From NCBI GenBank assembly GCA_007258455.2, contig VDFB02000003.1, positions 41,109,986 to 41,173,985 on the forward strand: DNA of 64,000 bases, in the 5' to 3' direction. This DNA is from Sequoia sempervirens. Taxonomy: Eukaryota; Streptophyta; Pinopsida; Cupressales; Cupressaceae. This document shows, piece after piece, positions 11,975 to 24,599 of this stretch (positions are counted from its first letter, which is position 1; the number at the start of each line of letters is the position of its first letter). A model generated the notes under the pieces. The model was not told the origin of the DNA. It did no database searches and saw only the letters and a list, made by a program, of their open reading frames with translations. Made by a program: the position numbers and the translations under genes.

Positions 11975-14744
11975 ACTGGTCTTGACTGGTTCCATTTTCT
12001 TCCTGAGAGTTTAACTTACTTGAATTTGTTTCGATCATTGCTTTTAATAAATGGAATCCATATATATTTTGTTTATCAGAATAAGCATGCACACTCAGAT
12101 CCAAAATTTTGTCCTTTCTCGATCTTTGAGTTTTTTTCCATACATTTCCTTGCATATCGATTACATTTTTAATCCAGATGTTTTTGTTTATTACCGGGCT
12201 AACTCTTTCATCCGTAAATTAGGCCTAGTTGTATCGATATGAGAATTAGGACATGTACTTAGGCCAAATCCAATATGAAACAAATGACAATAGAACTATA
12301 GAATAGAGTGTTGAAGAAGAGAACCTATAATTTCACAGAAAATGCCAGATAAATAAGCAGGACATTTAGGCTATATGGCTCTCTAGGAACTACTAAGTCG
12401 AATGAGGCTTTCATTATAGTTTCATCTTGATATGGTCATTTGACGGGTGATAACAAAAAGGTGATAGGGCTAGGCTAGGTAGCTAGATATTAATAGATGG
12501 GGCTATTTGGTGCCGCTATTAACTAAAAATATGCCTTGGCCCTTGGATAAAATATTTCTATGTTTATAAAGATAATATCATTCGTTTACATTTCAAAAAC
12601 TACCTATTTCTTAATATGAGCATTAATACCACTCAATTTAAATGTCTAATCCTATAATTCTCTGATTCAACAGCTAAAATTGATACTCTTATCTCAACTT
12701 TTGTAGCAAATGTCAAGGATAAATATGGGTTTACTTATTTATGCTCCCACTTAACAACTTAAGTGGAAAATAAAGCATTCCACTGCTCTAATGTTGAATA
12801 TCATTCTCTACAGCCCTTGCATCTTTTAGACAAAAACATATTTGCATGCAAAGGAGGAAATAAATGCTTCATAAAGAGAGCAAGGCAGTGGCTCCACATA
12901 GCAACATGTTGTCCAAGCACATCCTATAGAACTTCTTTCCATTTTGCCTCCATCATTTTAAGCTGGAGAGGATAGGAGGCTAAATGGTATCAACAACTCA
13001 AAAGCATTGAACAGTGGAAGAAATAATTGATGTTTACATAAAGCAACCATTTTAGAATGTCTTTCATGTTCTATCCTTTCATTTTATTTTAGAAGTATTT
13101 TAAAAATATTTTTTTATTAATTTTGAAGAATTATTTTATTATGTAATTAATAAATAAATAAAAACATAAGTTTTGGCCCTTTTTGTAGGATGACATTCAT
13201 CATTCTTGCAAGGAATTCAAGATAAATAATTATATGTTTTAATATTTATTTTGATACTTTTTACACTAAAAATAATTTAATTTTTCAATAATAGAATAAA
13301 TTATAAAAACTATTGTCAAGGAATTCAAGTCAATAATTATTTATTTTAATTTCTAGTGAAAAAAATTACACCATTTACTTCATATTTTACTTTTTAGTTA
13401 TAATAATAATATTTTTTTATTATTTTAATATGTCAACTCTTTAATAGTTTTTGTTAAGGAACTCATGCCATTACACTCAACCTCTTGTTTATTACGTTGA
13501 ACTTAAAATAAATAACAACATCCTCAACTTTAGGTCCATGCAACATATAAAAACACAAAGCATTAAAGCATTATTAATGAAAATTATTAAAGAATAGAAA
13601 AATAAAAATATTATAATAAATCTTAAAATGTTGAGAACAATAAATACCTAAATTTTTAGATATTTATAAAGCCTTAAGAAAATAAAATCTTATCAATTAA
13701 AAATTCTAATTAAATAAAAAATGATTGTGCTTTTTATTTCAAATTAAAATCCATTAAAAAGTGTACTAAATTGTCTATAAGATTATGGTATATGTCAAGT
13801 CAAAAAAATGTTATGACAATGAAAAACATGGAATAATTAAAACTTAGTGGGTAATAGAAACCATTGAACCTCAAAACCAACATAACAACTATAAAGGATT
13901 CCATATAAAGACATGTAGACCAGATTTACAATGAAAAACATGGAATAATTAAAACTTAGTAGGTAATAGAAACCATTGAACGTCAAAACCAACCTAACAA
14001 CTATAAAAGATTCCGCATAAAGACATGCAAATCATATTTAAAATCTTCAACAGACACAAAGGCCACAAAACCATCAATAACATAGATAATAATCTTAAGA
14101 TTAACATACCACCAAATATGATATGAATTCAAAACATATATATTTTATTTTAAAAAAATTAATCACTTTACTATGCAAATGTGCTAGAGAAAAATATACA
14201 TGAAATGGAGAAAGACCATTTATTGGTTTAACACCATTGACAAAACAACTAATAGTCAAGCCAAATCTATGTGTACCCCTGTATCATAAGATTTTTGAAT
14301 GATAAACAGTGTAAATTATATCTTACCTCATAAATACTAGCATGAAAAAGTTATATTTGGACCTCAATGTTAATTTTTCCCATCTTTACCTTCCCATTGA
14401 TCAAAACCTCAATGTTAATTCTACCCAATGTTTCTTACCCATCTCCAATATCTATTTATTCGATTGGTGCTTGATGCAATTTTAGGTTTTCCTTGACAAA
14501 TAGCAAAAAGAGAGGGTATCATTCTCTTGTAAATTATGGTTTTCTTTCAAATTCATCCATTAGTGATGTGTAAGCCACAAATTCTGAAATAAACCCAATC
14601 TCATTATGTAACTTCCTAGATACTTGTGACTTTTTTTCTTTGCAAAGTCCGTGAATTAAAGTGTTATAGGTAAATATCATCTGGCACTAAGCCTCTGTGA
14701 ATCATTTTTTTCAAAATCAAGTTTTCCTTTTGTGTCTGGCCTTT
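11975..14744. other. Intergenic, AT-rich
   Basis: No gene is recognised. From about 13030 to 14160 the sequence is very AT-rich with many homopolymer runs. A 112-bp tandem duplication lies inside at 13816-14039. Short ORFs here have no family features. Confidence 0.4.
13816..14039. repeat. 112-bp tandem duplication
   Basis: Two adjacent copies begin at 13816 and 13928, each with acaatgaaaaacatggaata, and remain nearly identical (a handful of substitutions) to about 14039. Confidence 0.85.
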
Positions 14745-15692
14745 CTAGAAAAGTCTGTTGATAAGAGCATGATAATGGATCACACCAAGCATTGCTCCAC
14801 TATGTTGCATCTCCTTGAATAGCTTCAAAGCTATTTCTAACTCATCATTTTTGCAATATCCATCAATAACCATTGTGTAGGTTGCATCATTAGGCACGAA
14901 ACCTGTGTTGCAAAAATGACACCATTTGGAATCACACCCCTTCGTTTCATCTCCTCAAACAACTTACATGCTTCCTCCAACATGCCTTCCTTGCAATGCC
15001 CATTAATCAAAGTGCTGTAAGTCACAATATTAGGGAAAATGCCCTGTTCCACCATCACAGTCAAAAGCTTGTAAGCATCGCTTATTTGGCCCTTCGTACA
15101 GTGCCAACTAATGAAAGTCACCAAATTAGGAGAAAGACCCCTCTTTCCCATTTCATCAAACAAACTACTTGCTTCTCCTAGCTTCCCATCCTTACAAAGG
15201 CAACTAATAATCATATTTACTATATAGACATTGGGACATACTCCATATTCTACCATTTCATTATATAACTCTAAAGTAGATTTAGACTTAAGAAAGCTAC
15301 TAATAATCTCATTGAAGGTCTGCAAGGAAATATGAATTTGTGTTTCTTAATCAACCTTAAACACTGAATGGAATCTGGGATCATTCCTCTCCATGTGTAT
15401 ATATTCATTAGCATATTATAAACTACAAGGGGTGTATGTTTACGGGGGGTTTGTGCTTCTGCAAGTACCTGGAAAACATAAGCAGCTGAATAGCATCCCT
15501 TCCTTGAGACTATGACTCTCAGTAGAGATAGTGCTTGCGGGAATAGCTTGACCTGAATATATATAGTAGGATAGAACCATATGTCTAAAACCCCACTGTT
15601 GTCCTGTCCAATTGAAAAAATCCAACAAGTGACCAACTTTCTATTTCCCTCTAAGTAGTGCTTGGATCACATGATCGGCAGTCAATCTGTGA
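14745..15692 (-). pseudogene. P-class PPR protein, truncated and frameshifted
   Basis: Pentatricopeptide repeats bind organelle RNA. On the minus strand the N-terminal part (from about 15692) reads LTADHVIQALL, then LLDFFNWTGQQWGFRH, the usual lead-in of P-class PPR proteins, with one TAG between. After a frameshift near 15580 it continues through PQALSLLRVIVSR. After another near 15320 come about five canonical 35-residue repeats, such as PNVYIVNMIISCLCKDGKL, PNIVTYSTLINGHCKEGML and, after a shift near 14910, PNDATYTMVIDGYCKN. It stops at TAG 14745-14747 after roughly 310 residues, whereas family members usually have 500 or more. At least three frameshifts and one nonsense codon make it a pseudogene. 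No mitochondrial targeting segment can be confirmed. Confidence 0.85.
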
Positions 15693-16574
15693 GATTTTTT
15701 TTAGAGAATCTAAACTAGGTTCTTCCTTCAATGTCGTGTAGAGATTTTGGACTATTTTTGGGTTATCATTCTTATGACTTATGGGTGAGGAAGGATGGAC
15801 AACAGGGAAATGTAACTGCCAAACTGCTCAGTAAACTATGTTGGGTATATGAAGCCCAATGGACTTCTTGGTCATTTTTACTGTGTCCTTTCACCTTCCC
15901 TCTTGAAGGCTTTTTCTCTTTTGAACATTGTAATTCATTCTCCTTCTTGAAGGTGTTACCAACTGTAGCATATTGTATGACTATAAAAAAAAAGACTAAT
16001 AAAGATATTCCCTTGCTTGCAAAGTGGATGTAACCAGTTGGTGAACCACTATAAAATTATGTGTTCTTGTTTGTGTATTATCTTTCAAATCTGTTTTTAA
16101 TTTCTGTAATTCCTTTCATTTATATTGTGATAAATTAATCAACAGTCGAAGTTAGGTTTGAACTAACTGGCTACAATTTTCATAGAGTCTAAGATTTATG
16201 AAGATAATTTTCTAGATCCGACCGTTGCCGTCTAGTAAAGTTTTTTTTTTGCTCTTTATTAACTTGAAATTTCTGCGAATAATGGGCACATATGGTGAAG
16301 ATTTATTATTAGTCAAATATTTAATCTGAATTTTTTGTGTACATGAATGAATGTGACTGTAGGAAAAGCCTCTCGACTTAAATACATGAATGAATGCGAC
16401 TATAGGAAAAGCCTCTCAGCTTAAAAAAGTCAATTATATTTCTATTTCTTTAAGGGATACAACTACACAACTTTGTACAAAAGGAGAACAATACAGTACA
16501 CTCCTAAGAGTTCTCTACTTTAATGAATATTATTTACAAATATAGTGTCTCAATAGTACTACAAAGAGAAACTA
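15693..16574. other. Intergenic between PPR and FRO remnants
   Basis: No gene is recognised. A 43-bp tandem duplication beginning acatgaatgaatg lies at 16341-16425. The segment next to 16575 would hold the 3' UTR of the FRO remnant; I see no unambiguous AATAAA there. Confidence 0.4.
16341..16425. repeat. 43-bp tandem duplication
   Basis: Two copies of acatgaatgaatg...gcctctc start at 16341 and 16384 and differ at a few positions. Confidence 0.8.
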
Positions 16575-16790
16575 CTAGAGATTAAAACTCAGGGAGTGAA
16601 AATCTAATGCACCCAAGGATTTTTGGCCCAACAATGAAGTGTGATTTCTACATGTTGATGCTACACTCTGTTCCATACTCTCTGCTCCACACACTACAAC
16701 ACCCACCTTTTTTCCATCCATTTTTAGTGCAAATTTTCCAATCAGACCTATAGTTTTAACATGCCAAGAAAAATTATAAGCAATCATACC
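16575..16790 (-). CDS. FRO: FRO remnant, last exon (F)
   Basis: It reads HVKTIGLIGKFALKMDG, then KKVGVVVCGAESM and ends HSLSFNL with TAG at 16575-16577. This aligns without gaps to the FRO C-terminus, where VGV-VCGP-KM and SISFSW are typical; the Pro of the CGP nucleotide-binding motif is Ala here. The exon start at 16790 is chosen because an AG at 16791-16792 gives phase 0, matching the phase-0 end of exon E. Confidence 0.75.
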   Translation of the reverse strand, partial: GMIAYNFSWHVKTIGLIGKFALKMDGKKVGVVVCGAESMEQSVASTCRNHTSLLGQKSLGALDFHSLSFNL

Positions 16791-17023
16791 CTATCAACAA
16801 TCAACTACTTTTGTGACAATTGATGAATTTTTTTTCAAATAAAAGAAATTATACCAATATTTACTTGAATTGATCAATATTGGAAATGGAGTTTACATTG
16901 AATCTTAAGGCGTTCACCATAATGAATAGTGCCACAACTTCTTAGAAGGGTGTTTGCTTGCCACTCTCGAACACTATCACTAGGCTACATCTTATTCACT
17001 TCTTCAATAGCCTTATAGATTTG

Positions 17024-17028
17024 ATTGG
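17024..17028 (+). other. Target-site duplication, left copy (ATTGG)
   Basis: ATTGG lies directly before the TG that starts the 5' LTR and is repeated directly after the 3' LTR at 29909-29913. Five bases is the normal length for Gypsy integrase. Confidence 0.85.
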
Positions 17029-18241
17029 TGTATATTTAAAATCCCTTGAGCTCCCTTCGAGTTAGTACTATTTTGCTTGGCTTCCACCTACGCCCCATAC
17101 ATTTGAATATCCTCAGGCCCCCTTTTTTGAAGAGTTTTGCCTGTTGTCGCCATGTGTTTGTCATGCGCTCCTCGCAAGGATTTCCTCCCTCACTTCTCTT
17201 CCAAGCCCCGCCATGCTTCCATGTGTCAGTGGCGTGGGCATTTGAAAGCCTGCTTCCCTTTGCTTCTCAACCAAGCTCCGCCCATGTGCCACATAGCATC
17301 GTTTTGCTTACACTTTTGGTGGACCCCACAGTTAGTGCTAGCAACAAAGACTTCTCCACATGTCTTCTCTATGGGGATTTCATCGAAGGGAAGGAAAGAG
17401 CAAGCAACAAGCCCCGCCATATTGCCATGTGTCCTAATTGACTTTGTGGGTGAGTGACATATGTTTGCACAAGGTTCTGCTATTATTTTGGGACCACCGC
17501 CATCATTTACAGAGGATGCATTTGGCTCGAGGGTGACTATGTTCTATGGATCAAAATATTTTTCGGTTGCAATGGCCTTAGGAAATCATTGCTCGTGATG
17601 AAGGAATCTTTTCTGTTGTACTAGTTTTCAGGTTGTGGGATTATTTTCTTTATATACTGCTTTTTCCTTCTGAAATGGGTTCAGAACATACAGAAAAATT
17701 ATGAAAAGACACCAGGCCTTTTGTATTGTCTTTAGATTATTGTATAAGATTCACAAACTGTGACATTGTTGTTCGAACTTTCTGTTTCTTAGCTATTTTA
17801 TAAAACATTATATTGTGCCATTATTGTACTGAGTAGTTTATTTGTAGAACTTCTATCATTTCAATATAAATTTGTTGATTTAGACCATGTCTTTGACTCT
17901 TCTTTCAAGTAAATGTTTATGGGAGTTATTTTATGTTATTGGATAAATTATTCAGGTTTTTCAATGTTCATTTATGTTGTTATGGGACATGTAGATTGTT
18001 GAACAGGCCCTTAAATCCCATCTAAAAGATAGATTTACCGTGCCCACACCTACATTTTAGCACATCGCCTTAGTTAGATATTTATTTTATGTGTCTCCTT
18101 CCTTTTCCCATTCTAAAATTCCAAATTACAGAAGAATCAGGCTTCTTTAAAAACTTGGAGGTCACTCAATTTAGCGCAATTGGTCCCCCCGTTAACTGAG
18201 TTTCCCATAAGACTACTGCTTGTTAATTTTTCGCATCAACA
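17029..18241 (+). repeat. 5' LTR of element B
   Basis: It starts TGTATATTTAAAATC and ends ATCAACA, and matches 28698-29908 along its length. The LTR includes a TATA-like tttatatactgc near 17650. An ORF at 17046-17441 is not conserved as a protein and is chance. Confidence 0.88.
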
Positions 18242-18251
18242 GTTTCTTTTT

Positions 18252-18272
18252 CTGGAACATCTGGTGGGACTG
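18252..18272 (+). other. Candidate primer-binding site of element B
   Basis: tctggaacatctggtgggact lies about 10 bases after the LTR end, starting with the TGG expected of a tRNA 3' complement. I cannot assign the tRNA with confidence. Confidence 0.4.
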
Positions 18273-18302
18273 CTTAAATGTATCTAAACCTAAAGCGGGT
18301 GT

Positions 18303-19560
18303 ATGAGCCATCGGCCTGTTACTAGATCCCAAACAATGAATAACCCTGGCTTGTTAGTGCCACCACTAAGAATAGTACAAACTAGAACCCATTCAGTGAA
18401 TGTTCTGATCCCTCCACTAGCCATGTTGCCAATTGCTAACAAAAATTATGTGGCATGGGATGCTGAAATTCCCCTTGTAGCACTAGTATCACCCATTGTT
18501 TGGGCCCCTATCTTGGCCTCGACTTTAAAATTTGTACCAAAATTCATCGGGGATGGCTCAAAAACACCATCTGAACACCTGCAAGATGTGGCAGACATGT
18601 GTTTGGTGCATGAAGTCATCAATCAAAATATAGCACTAAGGTTGAGCTAATAGCCTCTTTTAGGGGTAAGGTACTAGATTGGTACTGTACTCTGCAAGCT
18701 AACACTATTGGTACCTGGGATCAACTCAGAGATCCTTTATATGAAAGATTTTTGAATGATGGAGATCGGTCTTCGTTATATCATCAGCTGGCGACCATAA
18801 AGCGGGCCCCATATGAAGCCATGACTGACTTCAACGCCTGGTTCCATACAACTTGGCAGAGGATACAAACTACTATCCGCGTGCCAACTGAGTTGGCATT
18901 CATGTTCTACTTGAAATCCATCAATGTCGACATCTCGATGATGATCCAGTCTCTTGGTGGGACCACTCTACCAGATGCGTACAACATCGTTGTTAAAGAA
19001 GAGAATAACCTGATAGAAATTTTTTGCCTCAACCCTCTATGCCTATATTTCTAGAGATATTTGTTCCCACCTAGGAAATAACATCTACCAATACACTCGC
19101 TCCTCCCCAATCCATGTACACATATTTGGGCATGCCACAGAATGTCGCGTCCACATCTGGCTCTTCAAAAGATGAGATGAGCGATGTCAAGGAGTTGTTG
19201 CAGAATATCTCAAATGAAATAACTACCATCAAGTAGAACTAGTCCGCACCTCTGAAGCCAACCTACCAAAATTATCAAGGCAAAAAATCTTCCTACTAGC
19301 AAAATCAGTTTCAAGGAGGCTCGTGCACAAACCCACTGGCTCAAACAACTAATCAAATAGTGCCAATACCTACTCCGCTACAAAGTGCTCACCCAAGTTC
19401 GAGTAGAGAGCTAACGGTGGGGCAAAAAAATCTCGCTGACAACATCAATCCCTGTGCTTCCCCTATGGTGACACACATATGCCTCAAAATTGCCCATGTG
19501 GCAACCTACAACAAAAGGTGGCAGAACAACGCAACCAAGGTGTGATGTCAAACCCTGGAG
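18303..19560 (+). pseudogene. Gag of element B
   Basis: The frame starts at ATG 18303 (MSHRPVTRSQ). FVPKFIGDGSKTPSEHL marks the start of the gag domain. A frameshift near 18650 leads to VLDWYCTLQ...TWDQLRD, YHQLATIKRAPYEAMTDF and TTLPDAYNIVVKEEN, the usual gag pattern. The tail to about 19560 is Gln/Pro/Ser-rich without a recognisable zinc knuckle. Several stops follow. It would have formed the element particle. Confidence 0.75.
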
Positions 19561-19799
19561 GTTATGTATATGCCTCTTTGCAAATAGAAAATGTGGTACT
19601 CATGGATGGAAGAAGAAGAGGCGGTGTTTGCAAATGATGCATCCACATTGAAAGCCCCACAAGTGCAGTTCGATTACAACACTTGCTCTAAGAGGATATT
19701 TACAGGTGAACCAATCGTCTTGCAGCCCAAAAGTGCTTCTGACCAAACTCCTAGTACCCCCACAGTTGCACAACAATTTTAGCCATGAAGGGAAATTGT

Positions 19800-22700
19800 T
19801 ATAACCAGGGCCAAGGAACAAAAGCCTTCAAATATGCCACCATTCAATGTGGTTGAACAATTGAAAAAATTCTTCGCTAATGTGTCCCTTTGGGATATCT
19901 TAGCTATTCTAGAATGGAAGTCATTGCTATAGAGGGCCCTCCGGGAAGATGCAATCATTGAGCCAACAAAGAAATCACTCAAGGAAAAGGTCATTGATCC
20001 ATCACCTATGACCAAAGTCCTCATAAATAGTACAGAGGAAGCCTCTACCGAAGTTAGAGATAAGCCGAAACCAAAGCCCTTTTTCCTAACTCTTATTGTG
20101 GGTAAAAAATTATTGCATAATTCCATGATTGACTTTGGTGTTAGCATCACAGTCATGCCCAAGTAGATAGCTAAAGCCTTAGGACTTAGCTATGAACCTT
20201 TAAAAAGGGGGGTTATGCAACTTGATGGGAACAAGGTTGAAACTATATGTGTCATTAAGAACCTCCCCTTGACTCTATTCTCCTGCCCTAGTATCATAGT
20301 TCCACAAGATACCATGATCATAGATGCTCCCCCCATGTTCGGCCTCTGCTTATCCTGAGAATTCACTTCAAAGATAGGTGGATATCTTTTTATAGAATGG
20401 TCACACTTGATGCTTAGGACCAAACATGGAGCTAAAATGAAAATAATATCCGAACATCTACATTCAGAACATGTGGCCGATGAAGCCATGATCAACTTTG
20501 AGGTTGCTCATACCTCTTTCACCAAAGAGGAAATGTATTATACTAAGCTACTAGAGGATGAAAAGGTGACCAAGGATTGAACCGATCAAGAAGAGGTCCT
20601 CTTGAGTGACTTTATAGACATTAATCCTTTCGAAAACTATCATGCTACTAGGTTAAGCACCTATGTCATTTATGATGAAGATCAAGTGCTTTCAAAGGTC
20701 ATGAAGGAACCTAAGAGAGGTCAAGCCTTAGAGCTATGTACGCTGCACTTTGACAGAGCAAGATGCAAAGTTGGCACAGGAGTCAGGATATGTTTGACAT
20801 CCCCATTAAATGAAAAGACACTTTGATCCTTCCGCTTCCAGTTCTCTTGTTCGAACAATGAAGTTGAATATGAAGGCCTAGTACAAGGTCTAAGCCTTGT
20901 AGAGTGGATGGGCATTAAGCAAATAATGGTGTTCAGGGACTCCAAACTAGTGGTCAATCAAGTCCGAGGGATTTTTGTAGCCAAGAATGTCTGCATGAGA
21001 TCCTATAGACATAGAGTTTGGGACCTGATCGAGGGCTTTGAAGCCTTCAATATCTAGATAGTGCCTAGAGAGCAAAATACAGATGCAAACCACATGGCAG
21101 CAATCAGATCTCAATTTGATCCTGCTTCTGACCTAATTCATAATATACACTCCGTAAGAGTGATAGTTCGACCGACAATCCCAGATAATGATCAAAGCTA
21201 GCAAGTGTTCAAAAGTGATGAACACGTCACCTCATTCATCCAACAGTTAGGAGAGTTTGTTGAGAAACTCCAACCAAAGATTGTCGAGGCCTATGAAGGT
21301 CAAATGATTCAATTAAGGTCCAACAAGCTCTCAAAAGAATTGGCCACTCTTGAAAACCTATTTGATTGTGATGATGAAAGAAATGACAAAATAAAGTTTG
21401 TAGCGGACCAAAGTGACTATGTAGATCTTCAGGTCAAAGACAGAAGGAAGCTCAAAGTCTAAAAAGATGTCCCACATCATGATAAAGAGAGACTCATCTA
21501 TTTCTATGAGAAATATGAAGGAGTAGTGTCATGGTCATATGATGTCCTCAAGGGATATGATCCTGAAATCATCCAACATACTATAGAGATGACGAAAGGA
21601 GAAAAACATGTCTGCTAGAAGCAGAGGCCAGTAAATCCTAAGATTGAAGTCTTGATGGCGCAAGAGCTGACAAAGCTAATTCAGTCCTAGATTGTCTTCT
21701 CGATCAAGCACAGTACGTGGGTATCCAACTTGGTTCTAGTATGAAAGAAGAACAAAGACATCCTCCTATGTGTTGACTTCTAGGATCTGAACAGAGCATC
21801 CTTGAAGGACCACTACCCCTTGCCTTCCATGGAGTCTATCTTGCAAATAATGGTAGGATCGAAGATGTTTTCTCTACTGGATGGCTTCTCCGGTTACAAC
21901 CAGATTCAGGTAAAAGAGGAGGACCGACACAAAACAACATTCACTACCAAGTGGAGAATGTTTGCATATGCAAAAATGCCTTTTGGCCTCTCAAATGTAG
22001 GGGCCACCTTCCAACGGGCAATGGATATTGCTTTCAGGGAATTGATCAATAAAATCATCTTGATCTACCTGGATGATCTTACAGTATTCTCCAAGCATAA
22101 GGATGGTCATTTTGATCACCTTGAAATGGTTATTAAAATATTTCAGGAGTTCGGGATATCCCTAAACCCAAAAAAATGTGTTTTTAGAGTGTCGCAGGGC
22201 AAACTATTGGGACATATAGTCTCCAAAGATGGAATTGCAAATGATCTGAAGCGCATAAAGGAAATCAAAGAGCTTCCCCTACCAGTCAATAAGAAGGGAG
22301 TTTAGTTCTTTCTAGGAAAGGTAAATCTTGTGAGCAAATTCATTTATGATTTTGCAGGAATAATTAGACCTATCACCCTGATGCTAAAAAAGGATCAGTT
22401 GTTCAAATGGACAAAGGAAGCTAGAGAATCCTTTGAAAAGGTTAAGGACACTATTTCTTTAGCTCCTGTGCTGGTAAATCCAAACCTATTAAAGGACTTT
22501 ATAACGTATGTATTCAATAGAAAATCCAACATCGCTACTGTGCTAACCCAAAAAGATGATGAAGGAGAGGGAGAGCATCTAATAGCATTGCACTCCCAGA
22601 CCTTAAAAGATTATGATATGAATTACAACTTTGTCGAAAGGAAAGCATTCGCCATTATTAAGGGACTCAAAAAGTTCCAACACCTCATATCTTGCAACAA

Positions 22701-22998
22701 GGTGATTGTATATGCCACGCATTCAAGTGTGTGTGAGTACATCATGGAAGGAGAAATCACTGAAAAGAGGGCCAATTGGATCACTAAGATCCTCAAATAT
22801 GATATTGAGGTCAAGACCTCAAAGATCGTCCAAGGAAGAGGACTGTGCGAGTATTTGGAACATGATGAAGAAATGGCAGCTAAAGAAGAGCAACCCAAAC
22901 TTGTTCTAACAAATGAAACCGAGTCTGAAGGCTGCTGGCTAGTAGATAGAGTAAGATTCATGCATACTAGGAAATATCCGCTGGGCCTTCCTTCTTAG
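19800..22998 (+). pseudogene. Pol of element B: protease, plant-type RNase H, RT, RNase H in one frame
   Basis: All four domains lie in one frame broken only by stops. Protease is at about 20080-20350, with the active site read as MIDFGVSI (20131), so the usual Ser/Thr after Asp is Phe. A complete RNase H fold of plant/archaeal type follows at about 20740-21110, with LHFDRA (Asp at 20752), NNEVEYEGL, VFRDSKL and NTDAN supplying the four acidic residues. RT is at about 21640-22290, with an intact catalytic IYLDD at 22066-22077 and LDGFSGYNQIQV. The RT-linked RNase H covers 22330-22860. Stops at 21742 (TGA, Arg expected) and several TAG codons kill it. A coiled link of about 170 residues joins the first RNase H to RT. 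Confidence 0.85.
20740..21115 (+). other. Extra plant-type RNase H domain placed before RT
   Basis: The region reads LHFDRARCK, SCSNNEVEYEGLVQGL, IMVFRDSKLVVNQV and VPREQNTDANHMAA: the D-E-D-D set of an RNase HI-like (RVT_3) fold with the spacing of plant Tat-type extra RNase H. It lies between protease and RT in their shared frame. One TGA (20824) and one TAG interrupt it. Confidence 0.8.
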
Positions 22999-23009
22999 AA
23001 GAGAAGATT

Positions 23010-24182
23010 CTATAGATTGCAGAACAACGGATATGCACTTATTGAAGGGGTCCTCTTCAAAAGGAACTTCAATGGTGTTCTATTGTGGTGTGTCACCACG
23101 GAATAGGAGAAGAAAATTCTTGACACTTTCCACAGCAATCCCACGGGCGAACATTTCTCTACAAAAACCATCGCTATCAAAATTATGCATGTTGGATATT
23201 TCTGGCCTACGCTATTCAATGACTTGCACTCTTTGGTTAAGGCCTGCAAGGAATGCCAATTCTTTGTACCAAGGAGGAAAAACTCCTCAATGCCTCTCAA
23301 CCTGATAGTGACCGAGGAACCTTTTGCTCAATGGGGCCTTGATTTTGTCAGATGATTAATCCCACCTCCAAAACCAAACATAAATGGATCCTTACGGCTA
23401 CGAACTATTTTACTAGATGCACTGAGGCCATGCCCCTGAAGAATGCGACAAAGGTAGAGATTGTGAACTTCCTCGAGGAATTGGTAATGAGATTCAACCC
23501 ACCAAAGACCATCATCTCTGACAATGTTAAGGATTTCCTATGTTCTAAGGTATGTCAATTCGCACTCGTGCATGGCATATTCTTAAAAACATCATCAAAT
23601 TACTACCTACAAGGGAATGTCCTGGCCAAGTTGACTAATAAAAATTTGGTCTATCTCAATAAAATAATTGGGTTAGAACATTAGAAGGAGTGGCACAAGA
23701 ACCTTCGGGCAATGCTCTTGGTAGACTACATAACCCCTAAGCAAGTTCTCAAGACTTCGTCGTATAAGTTAGTGTACAGGAAGGATGCGCTATTGCCCAT
23801 CTCCATGGAGATTCCTACACTACAGTTGCTCAAATCTCTTGAGGTGGAACGAAATGGAGCCATGGAGGTCCAGTTGGCCGAATTATTGGAAGTACAAGAA
23901 AAAAGAGAAAAGGCCCTAACAACCATGTCTAACCGCCAACATGTAGTTAAAAGATGGTTCAACAAGAAAACCTCAGACCAAGGCCTCAAATGCAAAGACT
24001 TAGTGCTGAAGTTCAATGAGAGAGCCACGAAGCTTGGCCAACACAAAAAATTTGATTATCTATGGGAAGGCCCCTTTAGAATAATTCAATGCAAACCACA
24101 CAATGAATTCAAATTAGAAAATATGGAGAAAGAGGCATTAGGGATTTCGGTTAACGGAATCCACCTCAAATTGTTCAATTAA
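23010..24182 (+). pseudogene. Integrase of element B
   Basis: The N-terminal zinc-binding part shows GEHFSTKTIAIKIMHVGYFW and CKECQFF (23120-23275). The first catalytic Asp is at QWGLDFV; after a frameshift near 23350 the second is at IISDNVKDF. The Glu expected in the NGQAE motif is replaced: the segment reads QGNVLAKLTNK (about 23610), with Lys at that place. The C-terminal part (23712-24182) has YRKDALLPISMEI and LWEGPFRII and ends at TAA after LKLFN. With the Glu lost and a frameshift inside, it is inactive. Confidence 0.85.
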
Positions 24183-24599
24183 GCTTTATTAATTGTTCTG
24201 CCTATGTAAATATGTAATTATTATAAATTTTCCTGTGTTCTTTTGTTCGGCCAGTCTTTCCAAGCAACCCGTGAAGCAGATAAATGAACCCATATGCGAA
24301 AAATTGAAAATGAACCCATATGCGAAAAATTGAAAATGAACCCATGTGTGAAATTGAAAAGGTACTCAAAGAAACGAAGAAAAGGGAACCAATAAATTAC
24401 AGAATTACAAGAAACAAAAGGGACAAAAATTTAGTAAAAGTTGTATATTCATTCAATAATATCATATGCTTCAGTTTTACACTTCCAAAATGGCTCTAAG
24501 GCCATACTTTTAAAGTATATCTATATACTATGCAGTTTTTATATACGATAAAAGCCTTTTTTAGGCATATATACAAAAACATATGAAAAGTATTGAGTC
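24183..24599. other. Spacer in element B with a 26-bp tandem repeat
   Basis: Non-coding spacer between integrase and the antisense ORF. Three copies of a 26-bp unit (atgaacccatatgcgaaaaa) start at 24284, 24310 and 24336. Confidence 0.6.

Noticed and set aside
17046..17441. ORF of 131 codons inside the 5' LTR of element B
   Set aside because: The copy in the 3' LTR is similar only because the LTRs are duplicates; no protein features are seen and changes do not spare codons.
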